Source of the DNA: an uncultured Bacteroides sp.
GTDB taxonomy: Bacteria; Bacteroidota; Bacteroidia; Bacteroidales; Bacteroidaceae
Reading direction: 5' to 3'
Length of the DNA stretch: 24,671 nt
Assembly (NCBI GenBank): GCA_905203765.1
Contig: CAJKXC010000037.1
Coordinates: 1 to 24,671, forward strand
Part shown: piece after piece, positions 6,685-15,083 of the stretch
How the letters are laid out: each line of letters begins with the position of its first letter
Numbering within the stretch: the first letter of the stretch is position 1
Position numbers and translations under genes: made by a program
The notes under the pieces: model-generated
What the model saw: only the letters and a program-made list of their open reading frames with translations
Told to the model about the DNA's origin: nothing
Databases searched by the model: none

Positions 6685-7785
6685 ATGACTCTCTATCCTA
6701 AACTGATAATGGATGCACTGGCAACAGTGCGTTATCCCGGCACCGGAAAGAACCTCGTTGAGGCAGAGATGGTAGCCGATAATCTGCGTATTGACGGGAT
6801 GAAAGTCAGTTTCTCGTTGATATTCGAGAAACCGACGGATCCTTTCATGAAATCAATGTTGAAGGCGGCCGAAACGGCTATACATACTTATGTCTCTCCC
6901 GAAGTGGAAGTGACCATCACTACCGAAAGCCGCCAGGCGCCTCGTCCCGAAGTAGGCAAACTGTTGCCGCAGGTGAAGAACGTTATCGGCGTTTCTTCCG
7001 GTAAAGGCGGTGTAGGCAAGTCTACGGTGGCGGCTAATCTTGCCGTGTCTTTGGCGAAACTGGGCTATAAGGTAGGTTTGCTGGATGCCGATATCTTCGG
7101 CCCTTCCGTACCGAAGATGTTCCAGGTAGAAGATGCCCGCCCGTTTGCCGAGAATATCGGCGGGCGCGACTTGATTGTCCCGATCGAGAAGTACGGCATC
7201 AAATTGCTTTCTATCGGTTTCTTTGTCGATCCCGACCAGGCTACCCTGTGGCGTGGCGGTATGGCAAGCAATGCGTTGAAGCAACTGATTGGCGATGCCA
7301 ATTGGGGCGATTTGGATTATTTCCTTATCGACCTTCCGCCCGGAACAAGCGACATCCATCTGACGATTGTACAGACTTTGGCCCTGACCGGTGTTGTGGT
7401 TGTCAGCACCCCGCAGGCTGTGGCATTGGCGGATGCACGCAAGGGCATCAATATGTTCACCAACGATAAGGTGAATGTGCCTATCCTCGGTCTGGTTGAG
7501 AATATGGCTTGGTTTACGCCTGCCGAATTGCCGGAAAATAAATACTATATCTTCGGAAAGGAAGGTGCCAAGAAGTTGGCGGAAGAAATGAATGTGCCGC
7601 TATTGGGACAGATTCCGATCGTACAAAGCATCTGCGAAAGTGGCGACAACGGTACTCCGGTTGCTTTGGATGAAAATACCGTGACGGGACGCGCTTTCTT
7701 GCAACTGGCCGCCGCCGTAGTCCGCCAGGTAGACCGCCGGAATGTAGAGATGGCACCGACACAGATTGTGGAAATGCATAAATAA
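6685..7785 (+). CDS. Mrp/NBP35-family P-loop ATPase lacking the CxxC motif
   Basis: A 366-residue Mrp (ApbC-like) protein, a family linked to Fe-S cluster carriage in the cytosol. An N-terminal MIP18/FSCA-type domain (about 1-90) is followed by the deviant Walker A motif SGKGGVGKST at 105-114, DADIFGPS at 134-141 and DLPPGTSD at 216-223. In studied members a C-terminal CxxC pair bridges a cluster between two subunits. Here the equivalent stretch after VENMAWF reads TPAELPENKYYIFG, with no cysteine; the only cysteine in the protein is C317. The fold and ATPase site are intact, so the gene is not broken. Cluster binding as described for ApbC is therefore doubtful. It follows trmB by 20 nt and ends before a long hairpin element. 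Confidence 0.92.
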   Translation: MTLYPKLIMDALATVRYPGTGKNLVEAEMVADNLRIDGMKVSFSLIFEKPTDPFMKSMLKAAETAIHTYVSPEVEVTITTESRQAPRPEVGKLLPQVKNVIGVSSGKGGVGKSTVAANLAVSLAKLGYKVGLLDADIFGPSVPKMFQVEDARPFAENIGGRDLIVPIEKYGIKLLSIGFFVDPDQATLWRGGMASNALKQLIGDANWGDLDYFLIDLPPGTSDIHLTIVQTLALTGVVVVSTPQAVALADARKGINMFTNDKVNVPILGLVENMAWFTPAELPENKYYIFGKEGAKKLAEEMNVPLLGQIPIVQSICESGDNGTPVALDENTVTGRAFLQLAAAVVRQVDRRNVEMAPTQIVEMHK

Positions 7786-7804
7786 AGTGTAATAAGGAGA
7801 AAAC

Positions 7805-7879
7805 TTTAGACGCGGATTCTGCGGATAAAGCGGATGAATAAGTTGAAAATCCGCTCTATCTGCAGAATCCGCGTCTAAA
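7805..7879. repeat. Long intergenic hairpin, GCGGATT type (31-bp arms)
   Basis: The left arm 7805-7835 and right arm 7849-7879 match over 31 positions with two differences (one a G-T pair); the loop is 13 nt. It starts with TTTAGACGCGGATT, echoing the TTTAGGCACGGATT start of the element at 5797, but the rest differs. It sits 19 nt after the mrp stop and 45 nt from the stop of the convergent M56 gene. The plus-strand tail is AAAATTC and the minus-strand tail is GTTTTCTCC, so U-tract support is weak on both strands. Confidence 0.85.
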
Positions 7880-7924
7880 AAATTCATTAACTGTCTTGAA
7901 TTAACAGCGTAATGAAGTCTTGGG

Positions 7925-9619
7925 TTATTGAAGGCTGAACATCACCGGTATTGTATATCTTACATTCACGGCTTGCCCCCTCTGTGTACCGGGCTTCCAT
8001 TTGGGCATAATAGTGGTTAGGCGGATTGCTTCGGCATCGAGCAACGGGTCAACACCGCGAAGTACTTTCGGATTGACAATGTCTCCTTCCGCACTGACAA
8101 CGAACTGTATAGTAACCCTTCCTTGTGTTCCCGCCTTTTGCGCTTCTACCGGATATTGGATATTCTTACTTATAAAGTCCATCAGTTTGGGCATTCCACC
8201 GGGAAACTCCGGCATCACCTCTACTACCTCGAAGATCGTTTCGCCTGTCTCCGTCCTTGTCGCTACGGCATGCTGAACCGGTTCTTCATCACCCATCAAC
8301 CGGAACATTACCGGTATGGTATACTTCACTCGCACTGCCTGTCCGCGCTGGATGCCGGGTTTCCACTTCGGCATGGCATTTACTACCCGGACGGCTTCTT
8401 TGTCCAAGTCGGGATCGGCGCCTCGAAGGATTTTCGCGTTGCTGATAGTCCCGTCCTTTTCTACTACGAATTGTACGGTCACCCGTCCTTGCGTACCGTT
8501 CTCATGGGCTATTGCCGGATATTGAATGTTTTCGCTCAGATACTTCATCAGCCCGGACATACCGCCGTCTGCAAACTCCGGCATGTGTTCCACCACTTCA
8601 AAGATGATATTTTCATCATCGATGAGGGAGTCTTTTGCCATCTTGGCAGGCTGTGCAGGTGTCTCGAAGGCGATTGGAGCTATCTCCGTAGTTTTAGGAG
8701 TTTCCACAGCCTCTATGACTTCCGATGCAATTTTCTTAGTAGTTCGCGCCACTGCTTCGATGTTGCTGATAATCATAAGTAAGGCTGCCAGAGGAAGGAA
8801 CATCAGGTATTTGGTCCTTCCTATTTCTTTTGTTCTCTTTTTGTTCATCATTTTGATGCGTTTTTTTAATGGTAAAACATTGAAACTGTTATAGATAGTT
8901 GCTGCAGCCTTATGGTGTGAAAGTCCTAACAGATGGTACTGGTAGGTTTTGGAATCATAGCCGTTTTCCAATACGCGGGCATCGGCCATATATTCCAGGT
9001 TGGTACGGATTTCCCGTTTCATGAGCCAGGCAAAAGGATTGAACCAGCATAGCGTGCACGCCAATTCGCTGATGATGACATCAATGGAGTGCCACTGCCG
9101 GACATGTGTCTGTTCGTGAGTCAATATCTCGTTAAATTCTTCTTCGGTATGCGAGGCGGGATGGATGAAAATCCAGCGGAAGAAAGAAAAAGGACCGTCT
9201 GCCCGGGGGAGCAGATGAATGGTCGAATCGCCTATTTGTATTTTGCGACACCGGCAAGCCAGTCGGATAATGCCTGCCAGTTGTATCACGAAGCGCACGG
9301 CGAGCAGGGCTACAATTATCCAATAAGCAATAGTTGCATATTCAAGGATAAGACTTTTCCAGTCGGTTGTGGCAGCTTCGGGAGTTATAGTGAATTCCGG
9401 CAGTACGACACTGGCATAAAGGTCTGCCATTGCTACCATCGGCTCTTGTGCCGTTATCCATGTCTGTATATTCAGTAACGGAACGGCGGCGGAGATGGCG
9501 AAGAAGCAGAGCATAGCCGTTCTGCGCCAGCCAAAGAACGTGTCTTTGTAGAAGAATAGCCGATAGAACGCATAGAACAGTGCTATCGCTACATTCACTT
9601 TTAGAAAATAGGCTAACAT
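7925..9619 (-). CDS. M56 (BlaR1/MecR1-like) metallopeptidase with two TonB C-terminal domains
   Basis: A 564-residue inner-membrane protein. Membrane segments lie near 3-23, 34-50, 92-116 and 271-288. The M56 zinc peptidase motif is HEQTH at 168-172, with E209 in EYMADARV as the likely third ligand. In BlaR1-like proteins this domain triggers loss of the BlaI repressor after a signal. There is no penicillin-binding sensor. The periplasmic part instead holds two closely similar copies (about 338-440 and 462-562) of a TonB C-terminal domain, each with IFEVVE.MPEF, NIQYP, GTQGRVT.QFVV and MPKWKPG.QRGQAV. TonB C-terminal domains normally touch outer-membrane transporters, so the signal may come from the outer membrane; this is inference. 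It follows the repressor gene by 93 nt on the same strand. Such M56-TonB fusions are common in Bacteroidetes. Start is the ATG at 9619. Confidence 0.9.
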   Translation of the reverse strand: MLAYFLKVNVAIALFYAFYRLFFYKDTFFGWRRTAMLCFFAISAAVPLLNIQTWITAQEPMVAMADLYASVVLPEFTITPEAATTDWKSLILEYATIAYWIIVALLAVRFVIQLAGIIRLACRCRKIQIGDSTIHLLPRADGPFSFFRWIFIHPASHTEEEFNEILTHEQTHVRQWHSIDVIISELACTLCWFNPFAWLMKREIRTNLEYMADARVLENGYDSKTYQYHLLGLSHHKAAATIYNSFNVLPLKKRIKMMNKKRTKEIGRTKYLMFLPLAALLMIISNIEAVARTTKKIASEVIEAVETPKTTEIAPIAFETPAQPAKMAKDSLIDDENIIFEVVEHMPEFADGGMSGLMKYLSENIQYPAIAHENGTQGRVTVQFVVEKDGTISNAKILRGADPDLDKEAVRVVNAMPKWKPGIQRGQAVRVKYTIPVMFRLMGDEEPVQHAVATRTETGETIFEVVEVMPEFPGGMPKLMDFISKNIQYPVEAQKAGTQGRVTIQFVVSAEGDIVNPKVLRGVDPLLDAEAIRLTTIMPKWKPGTQRGQAVNVRYTIPVMFSLQ

Positions 9620-9634
9620 AACTTTTTATTTAAA

Positions 9635-9710
9635 ATTTCTGATTTCTAATTTCTGATTTCAGTGACATCCTTCTGCATAGCATAAATCTGAAATCATAAA
9701 TCTGAAATCT
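9635..9710. repeat. GATTTCAGATTT-type low-complexity repeat with partial dyad
   Basis: GATTTCTAATTTCTGATTTC (9641-9660) faces AAATCTGAAATCATAAATCT (9684-9703) as an imperfect inverted repeat of a short unit. It fills most of the 93-bp gap between the repressor stop and the M56 start, so it lies inside the operon. It could form an mRNA hairpin that separates or tunes the two genes. Confidence 0.6.
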
Positions 9711-9712
9711 TT

Positions 9713-10075
9713 TCATTCTTTTCCTTTCTCTATCATGTCTATAATATCCTTCAGGTCGTTGGTCGAAATCTTTTGCTCCTTGGCAAAGAAAGAAACCATT
9801 TCCTTATACGAGTTTTCAAAATAGTTGCGTACAAAGCCGCTCATGAAAGTGCGTTTGTATTCACTTTCGCGAATCAGCGGGGTGTACTGATAAGTGTTTC
9901 CTACGCGGGCGGCACTGACGTATTGTTTACGTTCCAGGTTCTTCACGATGGATGCTACGGTAGTGTAGGGAGGCGCCGGTTTTGAGTACTTGGCAACAAT
10001 GTCTTTCACAAAGCAGCTGCCCAGCTCCCAGATGTACAACATCACTTCTTCTTCTTGTATTGTTAATTTTTCCAT
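9713..10075 (-). CDS. BlaI/MecI-family transcriptional repressor
   Basis: A 120-residue winged-helix repressor of the BlaI/MecI/CopY family. The N-terminal domain shows the family pattern: LTIQEEEVMLYIWELGSCFVK, then PPYTTVASIVKNLERKQYV as the recognition helix region, and YQYTPLI as the wing end. The C-terminal helices (about 75-120) would form the dimer and the cleavage-sensitive region. It is the first gene of a two-gene operon with the M56 peptidase, the standard BlaI-BlaR pairing. The 15-nt palindrome over its own promoter (10109-10123) points to autorepression. What it controls beyond this operon is not visible; no beta-lactamase gene lies in the window. The divergent GH109 gene starts 168 bp away and could be co-regulated. 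Confidence 0.92.
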   Translation of the reverse strand: MEKLTIQEEEVMLYIWELGSCFVKDIVAKYSKPAPPYTTVASIVKNLERKQYVSAARVGNTYQYTPLIRESEYKRTFMSGFVRNYFENSYKEMVSFFAKEQKISTNDLKDIIDMIEKGKE

Positions 10076-10102
10076 GGATAAAGTATTTAAATGAATTCAA
10101 TG

Positions 10103-10133
10103 CAAAGCTACGAATAATTCGTAATTAGGCAAG
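10103..10133 (-). promoter_or_regulatory. Promoter of the repressor operon with overlapping palindromic operator
   Basis: On the minus strand TAGCTTTG (10110-10103) matches the -7 box TAnnTTTG. CTTG (10133-10130) lies 19 nt upstream as a near -33 box. Between them the palindrome TACGAAT-A-ATTCGTA (10109-10123) is perfect, seven bases each side of one central base, and overlaps the first two bases of the -7 box. A bound dimer would block RNA polymerase. It is about 28 nt upstream of the start codon. Autorepression is inferred from position and from the family. Confidence 0.7.
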
Positions 10134-10202
10134 AAACAGTGGGTTAATTATTCTAAATGAAAGAACATACCGCTTGTTGCCCTTCTTTTGATTAATATTA
10201 GC

Positions 10203-10210
10203 TATATTTG
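10203..10210 (+). promoter_or_regulatory. Probable -7 box for the GH109 gene
   Basis: TATATTTG followed by TTAC matches TAnnTTTG and lies 33 nt before the ATG at 10244. TTTG occurs at 10187-10190, but only 12 nt away, so the -33 element is weak. Confidence 0.5.
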
Positions 10211-10243
10211 TTACATATTTATTTACTTTAAACATAACAGAAC

Positions 10244-11776
10244 ATGAAGGCAGTTAAATCGTTGTTGTTAGGCATGTGCCTTGTGCTGGGCGCATGTACA
10301 ACTCAGACTTCTACCGTGCAGACGACGGAGAAGGGGACCCAATGGGAGTGGAAAGACGGAACTATCGTTGTTAAGTCTCCCGAGCGTCCGGCTGGGCAGA
10401 AAAGTGTATTGGGACTGACCACTCCGAAGATGGAAGTAGTCCGCGTAGGATTTATAGGACTTGGAATGCGTGGTCCCGGAGCTGTGGAACGCTTCACTTA
10501 TATTCCCGGAACGCAGGTGGTAGCCCTTTGCGACTATGAACAGTCGCGTGCGGAGAAATGCCAGGAACTCCTGAAGAAAGCATCTATGCCGAAAGCTGCT
10601 GTTTATTCCGGCGAAAAAGGATATGAAGAGCTCTGCAAGCGCGATGATATAGACCTGGTTTATATTGCCGCCGACTGGTTGCACCACTTCCCCGCAGCCA
10701 AATGTGCGTTGGAGAACGGAAAGAATGTAGCGATAGAAGTTCCTTCCGCCATGAACCTGCAAGAGTGCTGGGCTCTGATCAATCTAAGCGAAACTACCCG
10801 TAAGCACTGCTTCATCCTGGAGAACTGCTGCTATGACTGGTTCGAAATGAATACGCTGAACATGGCGCAACAGGGTGTGTTCGGTGAAGTGATCCGTGCG
10901 CAGGGAGCTTATATCCATAACCTGAGCCCGTTCTGGGATCATTATTGGAAGAATGGCGAGAACGATAAACTGGGATGGCGTCTGGATTATAACATGAAGC
11001 ATCGCGGCGACGTGTATGCCACTCATGGCCTTGGTCCCGTAGCGCAAGCTCTTGACATACACCGGGGCGACCGTATGGCAACTTTGGTTGCTATGGATAC
11101 CAAATCGGTGATCGGTAAAGAACTGGTAGAGAAGAGAACCGGCGAAGAGTGCAAAGAGTTCCGTAACGGCGACCATACCACCACGCTGATTCGTACCGCC
11201 AATGGTAAGGTGATTGAGATTCAGCACAACGTAATGACTCCGCAACCTTACAACCGCTTGTACCAGCTCACAGGTACCAAAGGCTTTGCCAATAAATATC
11301 CGGTCGAAGGATATGCCCTCGATGCCGAGCAGTTGACTGCTTCCGGTGTGCAGCCCAAGATTGACGATTTGAACTCACATGGTTTCTTGCCGGAAGCCGA
11401 AATGGAAGCGCTTGTAGAGAAATACCAGCATCCTATCCTGAAGAAGTACGGTGAAATGGCGAAAGAAGTAGGTGGTCATGGCGGTATGGACTTCGTGATG
11501 GACAGCCGTCTGGTATATTGCTTGCAGAACGGATTGCCTTTGGATATGGATGTCTACGACCTGGCAGAATGGTGTTGCCTGGCAGAATTGGGAGAACTTT
11601 CTATGGATAATGGCTGTGCTGCCGTTGCATTTCCCGACTTCACCCGTGGTGAATGGAATGTAGTGAAAGGCTATAAGCATGCTTTTGCCACTCCCGAGGA
11701 AGAGAATGCCAGCATGGAAAAGGCTCAGGCGTTTACTGCCAAGCTGAAAGAGCAGGGCGCTAAGGAGTGGGAATAG
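10244..11776 (+). CDS. GH109-type NAD-dependent glycosidase lipoprotein (Gfo/Idh/MocA fold)
   Basis: A 510-residue exported protein with a lipobox LGAC (C18) followed by TTQT, so probably lipid-anchored. From about residue 66 it has a Gfo/Idh/MocA Rossmann domain: VGFIGLGMRGPGAVERF at 69-85, VVALCDYE at 93-100 and AIEVPSAMNL at 164-173. Sequence and length fit glycoside hydrolase family 109, whose founding member is an alpha-N-acetylgalactosaminidase working through an NAD+-assisted oxidation and elimination. The pair Y259 and H262 in DVYATHGLGPV has the Tyr-x-x-His spacing of the catalytic pair described for the family. The substrate may be GalNAc-containing host glycans such as mucin, but this cannot be read from sequence; other family members are uncharacterised. 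It is monocistronic: its own -7 box lies upstream and a 34-bp hairpin element follows the stop. Confidence 0.85.
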   Translation: MKAVKSLLLGMCLVLGACTTQTSTVQTTEKGTQWEWKDGTIVVKSPERPAGQKSVLGLTTPKMEVVRVGFIGLGMRGPGAVERFTYIPGTQVVALCDYEQSRAEKCQELLKKASMPKAAVYSGEKGYEELCKRDDIDLVYIAADWLHHFPAAKCALENGKNVAIEVPSAMNLQECWALINLSETTRKHCFILENCCYDWFEMNTLNMAQQGVFGEVIRAQGAYIHNLSPFWDHYWKNGENDKLGWRLDYNMKHRGDVYATHGLGPVAQALDIHRGDRMATLVAMDTKSVIGKELVEKRTGEECKEFRNGDHTTTLIRTANGKVIEIQHNVMTPQPYNRLYQLTGTKGFANKYPVEGYALDAEQLTASGVQPKIDDLNSHGFLPEAEMEALVEKYQHPILKKYGEMAKEVGGHGGMDFVMDSRLVYCLQNGLPLDMDVYDLAEWCCLAELGELSMDNGCAAVAFPDFTRGEWNVVKGYKHAFATPEEENASMEKAQAFTAKLKEQGAKEWE

Positions 11777-11780
11777 ATTA

Positions 11781-11876
11781 GTAGTTAGTAGAAAGTAGTT
11801 GGTAGTTAGTAGAAGATACTCTGCATTATATAAGCAGAACTATTCTACTAACTACCAACTACTTTCTACTAACTAC
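11781..11876. repeat. Long perfect hairpin, TAGTTAGTAG type (34-bp arms)
   Basis: The left arm 11781-11814 and right arm 11843-11876 are exact reverse complements over 34 bp. The 28-nt loop holds a further small stem, TCTGC with GCAGA. The arm repeats GTAGTTAGTAGAA and GTAGTTG units. It fills the gap between the convergent GH109 and thioredoxin genes, 4 nt after one stop and 3 nt from the other. No T-run follows on either strand. A solo copy of the unit is at 2750-2777. Confidence 0.9.
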
Positions 11877-11879
11877 GAA

Positions 11880-13781
11880 CTACTTCCTCGCCACTTTCAG
11901 CAACTCTTCCTTCATCTTCTCCACTCCCGGGAAGCCGGTAGCTCTGAAGGTGGTGTTTCCTTCTTTGTCGATGACCATATAGGTGGGCACGCCCTCTATA
12001 TGGAAAGCATCCCGCCAGTATCCCCATTGGGCATCGGTCACGCGGTAGTGTTCGCCGTGGATGTCGGGAACCATGTTCTCCCAGGTTTTTAGTGGAGAGG
12101 TTTCACCGGTGAGGTACAGGTAAACGATATTCTTGTCCTTCAATTCCTCTTTCATCGGGAGCATGGCTTTGTTTGCCATGCGGCATGGGCCGCACCAGGT
12201 AGCCCAGAAGTCAACCAGCACAGCTTTTCCTTTGTACTTGCCGATGATGGAAGCAAACAGATCCTCATTGCTGACGTTGGCATCCACTTCATTAATGGTA
12301 TAGCCGGTCTTCTTTTTGTTGGCTTCGATCTGTGCCAGCAGTTCGTCGTTGGCTGCCGTCAGCATCTCGCGGTAGGCGGCGGGTAGTGTTGCAACGGTGG
12401 CTTTCTGCTCGTCGGTCAGCGGGGTGAAGTTCTTGATAGAACGGTAGAGGGTGGCATTGCGGGCTATATCGAAGAATATGCCTTTGTCCGTTCCCCATGC
12501 TTTGGCAAGTTCTTCGCTTTTGTTCAGCTTGTCTCCAGCCATGCTTCTGTATTGGCTGGACAGGATGGATTGCGGAACGTTCAGTAGGGCGAGATCAGTG
12601 TCGGGAACATAGTCGGCAGGCATTTTTTGGGTTAGCTCCATATAGTAGTCGTTCGCTTTCTCTCTTGTTATACGGTTGGCGCCCAGGGCGGCGGAGGTCA
12701 GCAGGTTGGGTACGAGGTCTAATACTCCGCTTACGTTCATTTTATTATTGATGGTGAGCAATTGGCGGGTAGCGGTGCTGCAAGATAGTTTGTCGATGGC
12801 GGCTTGCACCTCGTCGGATGTTTGGAGCACATAGTCTTTGGCAGAGTCGAGGTCTTTGTCGGCAAAAACAGCCATGTCCTTAAATAGCTTTTTCTGTGTA
12901 TTGACGTCGCCCAGTTCGCGGTTCATCTCTTGTGCCACCACTTGCAGTGGGCCGTTGATGTAGGCGAGTTCTCCGTACGGTTTATCTTGCTTGTGGAAAT
13001 TAGAACTGCGGCGGGACATTTCGCGCAGGTTGACATAAAGCTCTGTGGTCTTGCCCGGTTCCATAAAGAACAGCACCTCATTCCCACCTATATATAGGGA
13101 ACAGGGTGTAGTGCCTATCAGTGCCGCTTCTGTGGAGAAGCTGCCGTCGGGTTGGATGTCGAGTACTACTTCTGAAAGGTCTCCTTTGGCATTTTCCCAA
13201 AGAACGATTTCAGAAGGCAGGCCCATGTTGGGGCGGAAGTCCAGTAACTTTCCCTTTACCGTGGCTTTTCCGTATTGAATCACCGGTTCGGGCAGTTCGG
13301 TGCTCGCATCGGCTTTGTGCACTACGGCTTCTTGGGGGAGCAACAGCATCGGCAACTTCTTGCCTTTCAGTTCTATACCCCAGATGCTGAATCCGTTCTC
13401 CACCTTCTCACCTTCGGTAAAGTCGATGGAGGTGGCGTTAGCAGAGAGAGGAGGGAATACGAGTTGGAACTCGGCCTCGCCCGATTCCGGCATCCAGAAT
13501 TCCTTACCCGGAGTGATGCCTATGCCCGAACGTAGCTGGTAAGTTTCCCCGTTGTTATCTTTCAGATAACTTTCGGGAGCTATTTGTATCCAGTTATGGG
13601 GGCGGTACTTGGCGTAGACGTGCAGCACGGTGGCTGTATCGCTGATTACTACTTTACTTACTTCGATGGAAGTCGTGTTTCTTACGCAGAACGGCGGACG
13701 GTCAATCACCCGCTCTTTGGCTTGCAGCGTGCTGCCGATGCATAGCAGCAGGCTTGCGATGAGTAAATGGAAGTGTTTCAT
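11880..13781 (-). CDS. TlpA-type thioredoxin-fold protein with large N-terminal region
   Basis: A 633-residue exported protein. A signal peptide covers about 1-21 (LLIASLLLCIGSTLQA). The C-terminal 110 residues form a TlpA-like thioredoxin domain with the redox motif WCGPC at 529-533 (FWATWCGPCRMA) and the cis-proline region EGVPTYMVIDKEG. It should act as a periplasmic thiol-disulfide reductase. Residues 22-500 have no motif I can name. About 22-140 look all-beta, with repeated PPFCVRN and HNWIQIAPESYL phrases familiar from Bacteroides relatives; about 270-500 look mostly helical. The partner is unknown. It has its own promoter 17-47 nt upstream, so it is separate from the efflux operon on the same strand. 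It converges with the GH109 gene across a 34-bp hairpin. Start is the ATG at 13781. Confidence 0.88.
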   Translation of the reverse strand: MKHFHLLIASLLLCIGSTLQAKERVIDRPPFCVRNTTSIEVSKVVISDTATVLHVYAKYRPHNWIQIAPESYLKDNNGETYQLRSGIGITPGKEFWMPESGEAEFQLVFPPLSANATSIDFTEGEKVENGFSIWGIELKGKKLPMLLLPQEAVVHKADASTELPEPVIQYGKATVKGKLLDFRPNMGLPSEIVLWENAKGDLSEVVLDIQPDGSFSTEAALIGTTPCSLYIGGNEVLFFMEPGKTTELYVNLREMSRRSSNFHKQDKPYGELAYINGPLQVVAQEMNRELGDVNTQKKLFKDMAVFADKDLDSAKDYVLQTSDEVQAAIDKLSCSTATRQLLTINNKMNVSGVLDLVPNLLTSAALGANRITREKANDYYMELTQKMPADYVPDTDLALLNVPQSILSSQYRSMAGDKLNKSEELAKAWGTDKGIFFDIARNATLYRSIKNFTPLTDEQKATVATLPAAYREMLTAANDELLAQIEANKKKTGYTINEVDANVSNEDLFASIIGKYKGKAVLVDFWATWCGPCRMANKAMLPMKEELKDKNIVYLYLTGETSPLKTWENMVPDIHGEHYRVTDAQWGYWRDAFHIEGVPTYMVIDKEGNTTFRATGFPGVEKMKEELLKVARK

Positions 13782-13797
13782 ATAAGATTGTTTTCAT

Positions 13798-13828
13798 CAA
13801 AGATACGAAAGTCTCGTAAATCAGCAAG
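13798..13828 (-). promoter_or_regulatory. Promoter of the thioredoxin gene
   Basis: On the minus strand TATCTTTG (13805-13798) matches the -7 box, and CTTG (13828-13825) sits 19 nt upstream as a near -33 box. It lies in the 57-nt gap after the efflux operon. Confidence 0.65.
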
Positions 13829-13838
13829 CCTTGGCGAG

Positions 13839-15083
13839 TTAATTGATGTAAAACATCTTATGTTTCTTGTATTCCTCGATCACATGCTTTCTGCTCTTCA
13901 ATATCTGCCATCTGTATACCAGGCAGGTTGTGATGAAGTAAATCCCCGTTTGCAACCACAGGGCGCGGTACTCAAAGGAAACCTCGTTGAGTGTAGCATT
14001 CATACTGTTGATGCGTACATACCCGTTGATGCCGAAAGTGGAAGGGAAGAGGTATGAGAAGTATTTCCAGAAAGCAGGCATGGCAGCCCCCGGCCATGAG
14101 ATACCGGAAAGGAACAGCAGCGGAACGGAAGTGAACACAAACAGCAGCATACACGTCTCCCGGTTGCGGATGGCGATGGAAGCCGTCATGGCAAAGAAGA
14201 TGCAAGCCATCAGATAGGGCAGGGTGAACAGGCTCAATACCCCGGGAATCGCTATCTGGTTGAGGCTGAACAGCCAGGGAACTACACACAGGATATACAC
14301 CGATACCAGCGAATAAACCATGAAGTAACTCAATCCTTTTCCCAACACAATGCGCAGTGTACCGTTGTAGTGCCGGTTGATGGGCACCAGATCCTTGAAA
14401 CGGTTGTGCTCGCGTGCCGTTCCTACGGACAGACCGATGCCCAGCAGCAGTGTCTGCTGGATAATCAGCACCAGCACGGCAGGTATCAGGAACGCGGCAA
14501 AGCCATTGGTCGGATTATAGAGCGCCACGTCCTCATATTCTATCGGATAAGCTGTAATCTCGTCCTGGCGGTCGGTGGTATTGCCTGCCCGTTCCATTTT
14601 GATATCTGCATTCATGTCCAGAGATACGTTCGTATTGGTATTCAGCAGGGACTTGTAGTACAGCAATCCGCTCATATCGCAATAGAGGCTGACTTGTGTC
14701 TGCTTGCCGCGGGCTATGTCCTCGCTGAAACTCGAGGGAATGTAGATGATGCCGTATGCCTTCCGGTCCTTCAGCATCAGTTTGGCCTCTTCCATATCGG
14801 CGCAATAGGTTACGATGTTCACTTCTGAACTGGCATCCACCTTCCGCAGATATTCGCGGCTCAGCGAGGAACGCGAATTATCCACCGCCACGGCAGGTAC
14901 CTCGCGGATGGTCTCGTTGGTGTAGATAAAGGAGTATATCAGCGGATAGACCAGCGGAACGAGCACAAAGAAGATGAGCACGCCCTGATCGCGGAAGGTC
15001 GTGCGGAACTCCTGTCTCCATATATAGAACAAGTCGTATATACCTTGTACAACTTTCTGTTTGAACGTCAACTCTTTCATCAC
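13839..15083 (-). CDS. ABC-2 type transporter permease (second of pair)
   Basis: A 414-residue inner-membrane permease of the ABC-2 (YhhJ/YbhS/YbhR-like) type. One membrane helix lies near 35-54 (GVLIFFVLVPLVYPLIYSFIY). An extracytoplasmic domain follows (about 60-205, with AVAVDNSRSSLSREYLRKVDAS and YGIIYIPSSFSEDIARG), then about five helices from 210 to 395. That layout is typical of efflux systems working with HlyD and TolC partners. Its start overlaps the previous permease stop by 4 nt (ATGA), so the two are translationally coupled and probably form a heterodimer. The substrate is unknown. No ATPase gene is in the operon. It is the last gene; a new promoter follows 17 nt after the stop. 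Confidence 0.88.
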   Translation of the reverse strand: MMKELTFKQKVVQGIYDLFYIWRQEFRTTFRDQGVLIFFVLVPLVYPLIYSFIYTNETIREVPAVAVDNSRSSLSREYLRKVDASSEVNIVTYCADMEEAKLMLKDRKAYGIIYIPSSFSEDIARGKQTQVSLYCDMSGLLYYKSLLNTNTNVSLDMNADIKMERAGNTTDRQDEITAYPIEYEDVALYNPTNGFAAFLIPAVLVLIIQQTLLLGIGLSVGTAREHNRFKDLVPINRHYNGTLRIVLGKGLSYFMVYSLVSVYILCVVPWLFSLNQIAIPGVLSLFTLPYLMACIFFAMTASIAIRNRETCMLLFVFTSVPLLFLSGISWPGAAMPAFWKYFSYLFPSTFGINGYVRINSMNATLNEVSFEYRALWLQTGIYFITTCLVYRWQILKSRKHVIEEYKKHKMFYIN

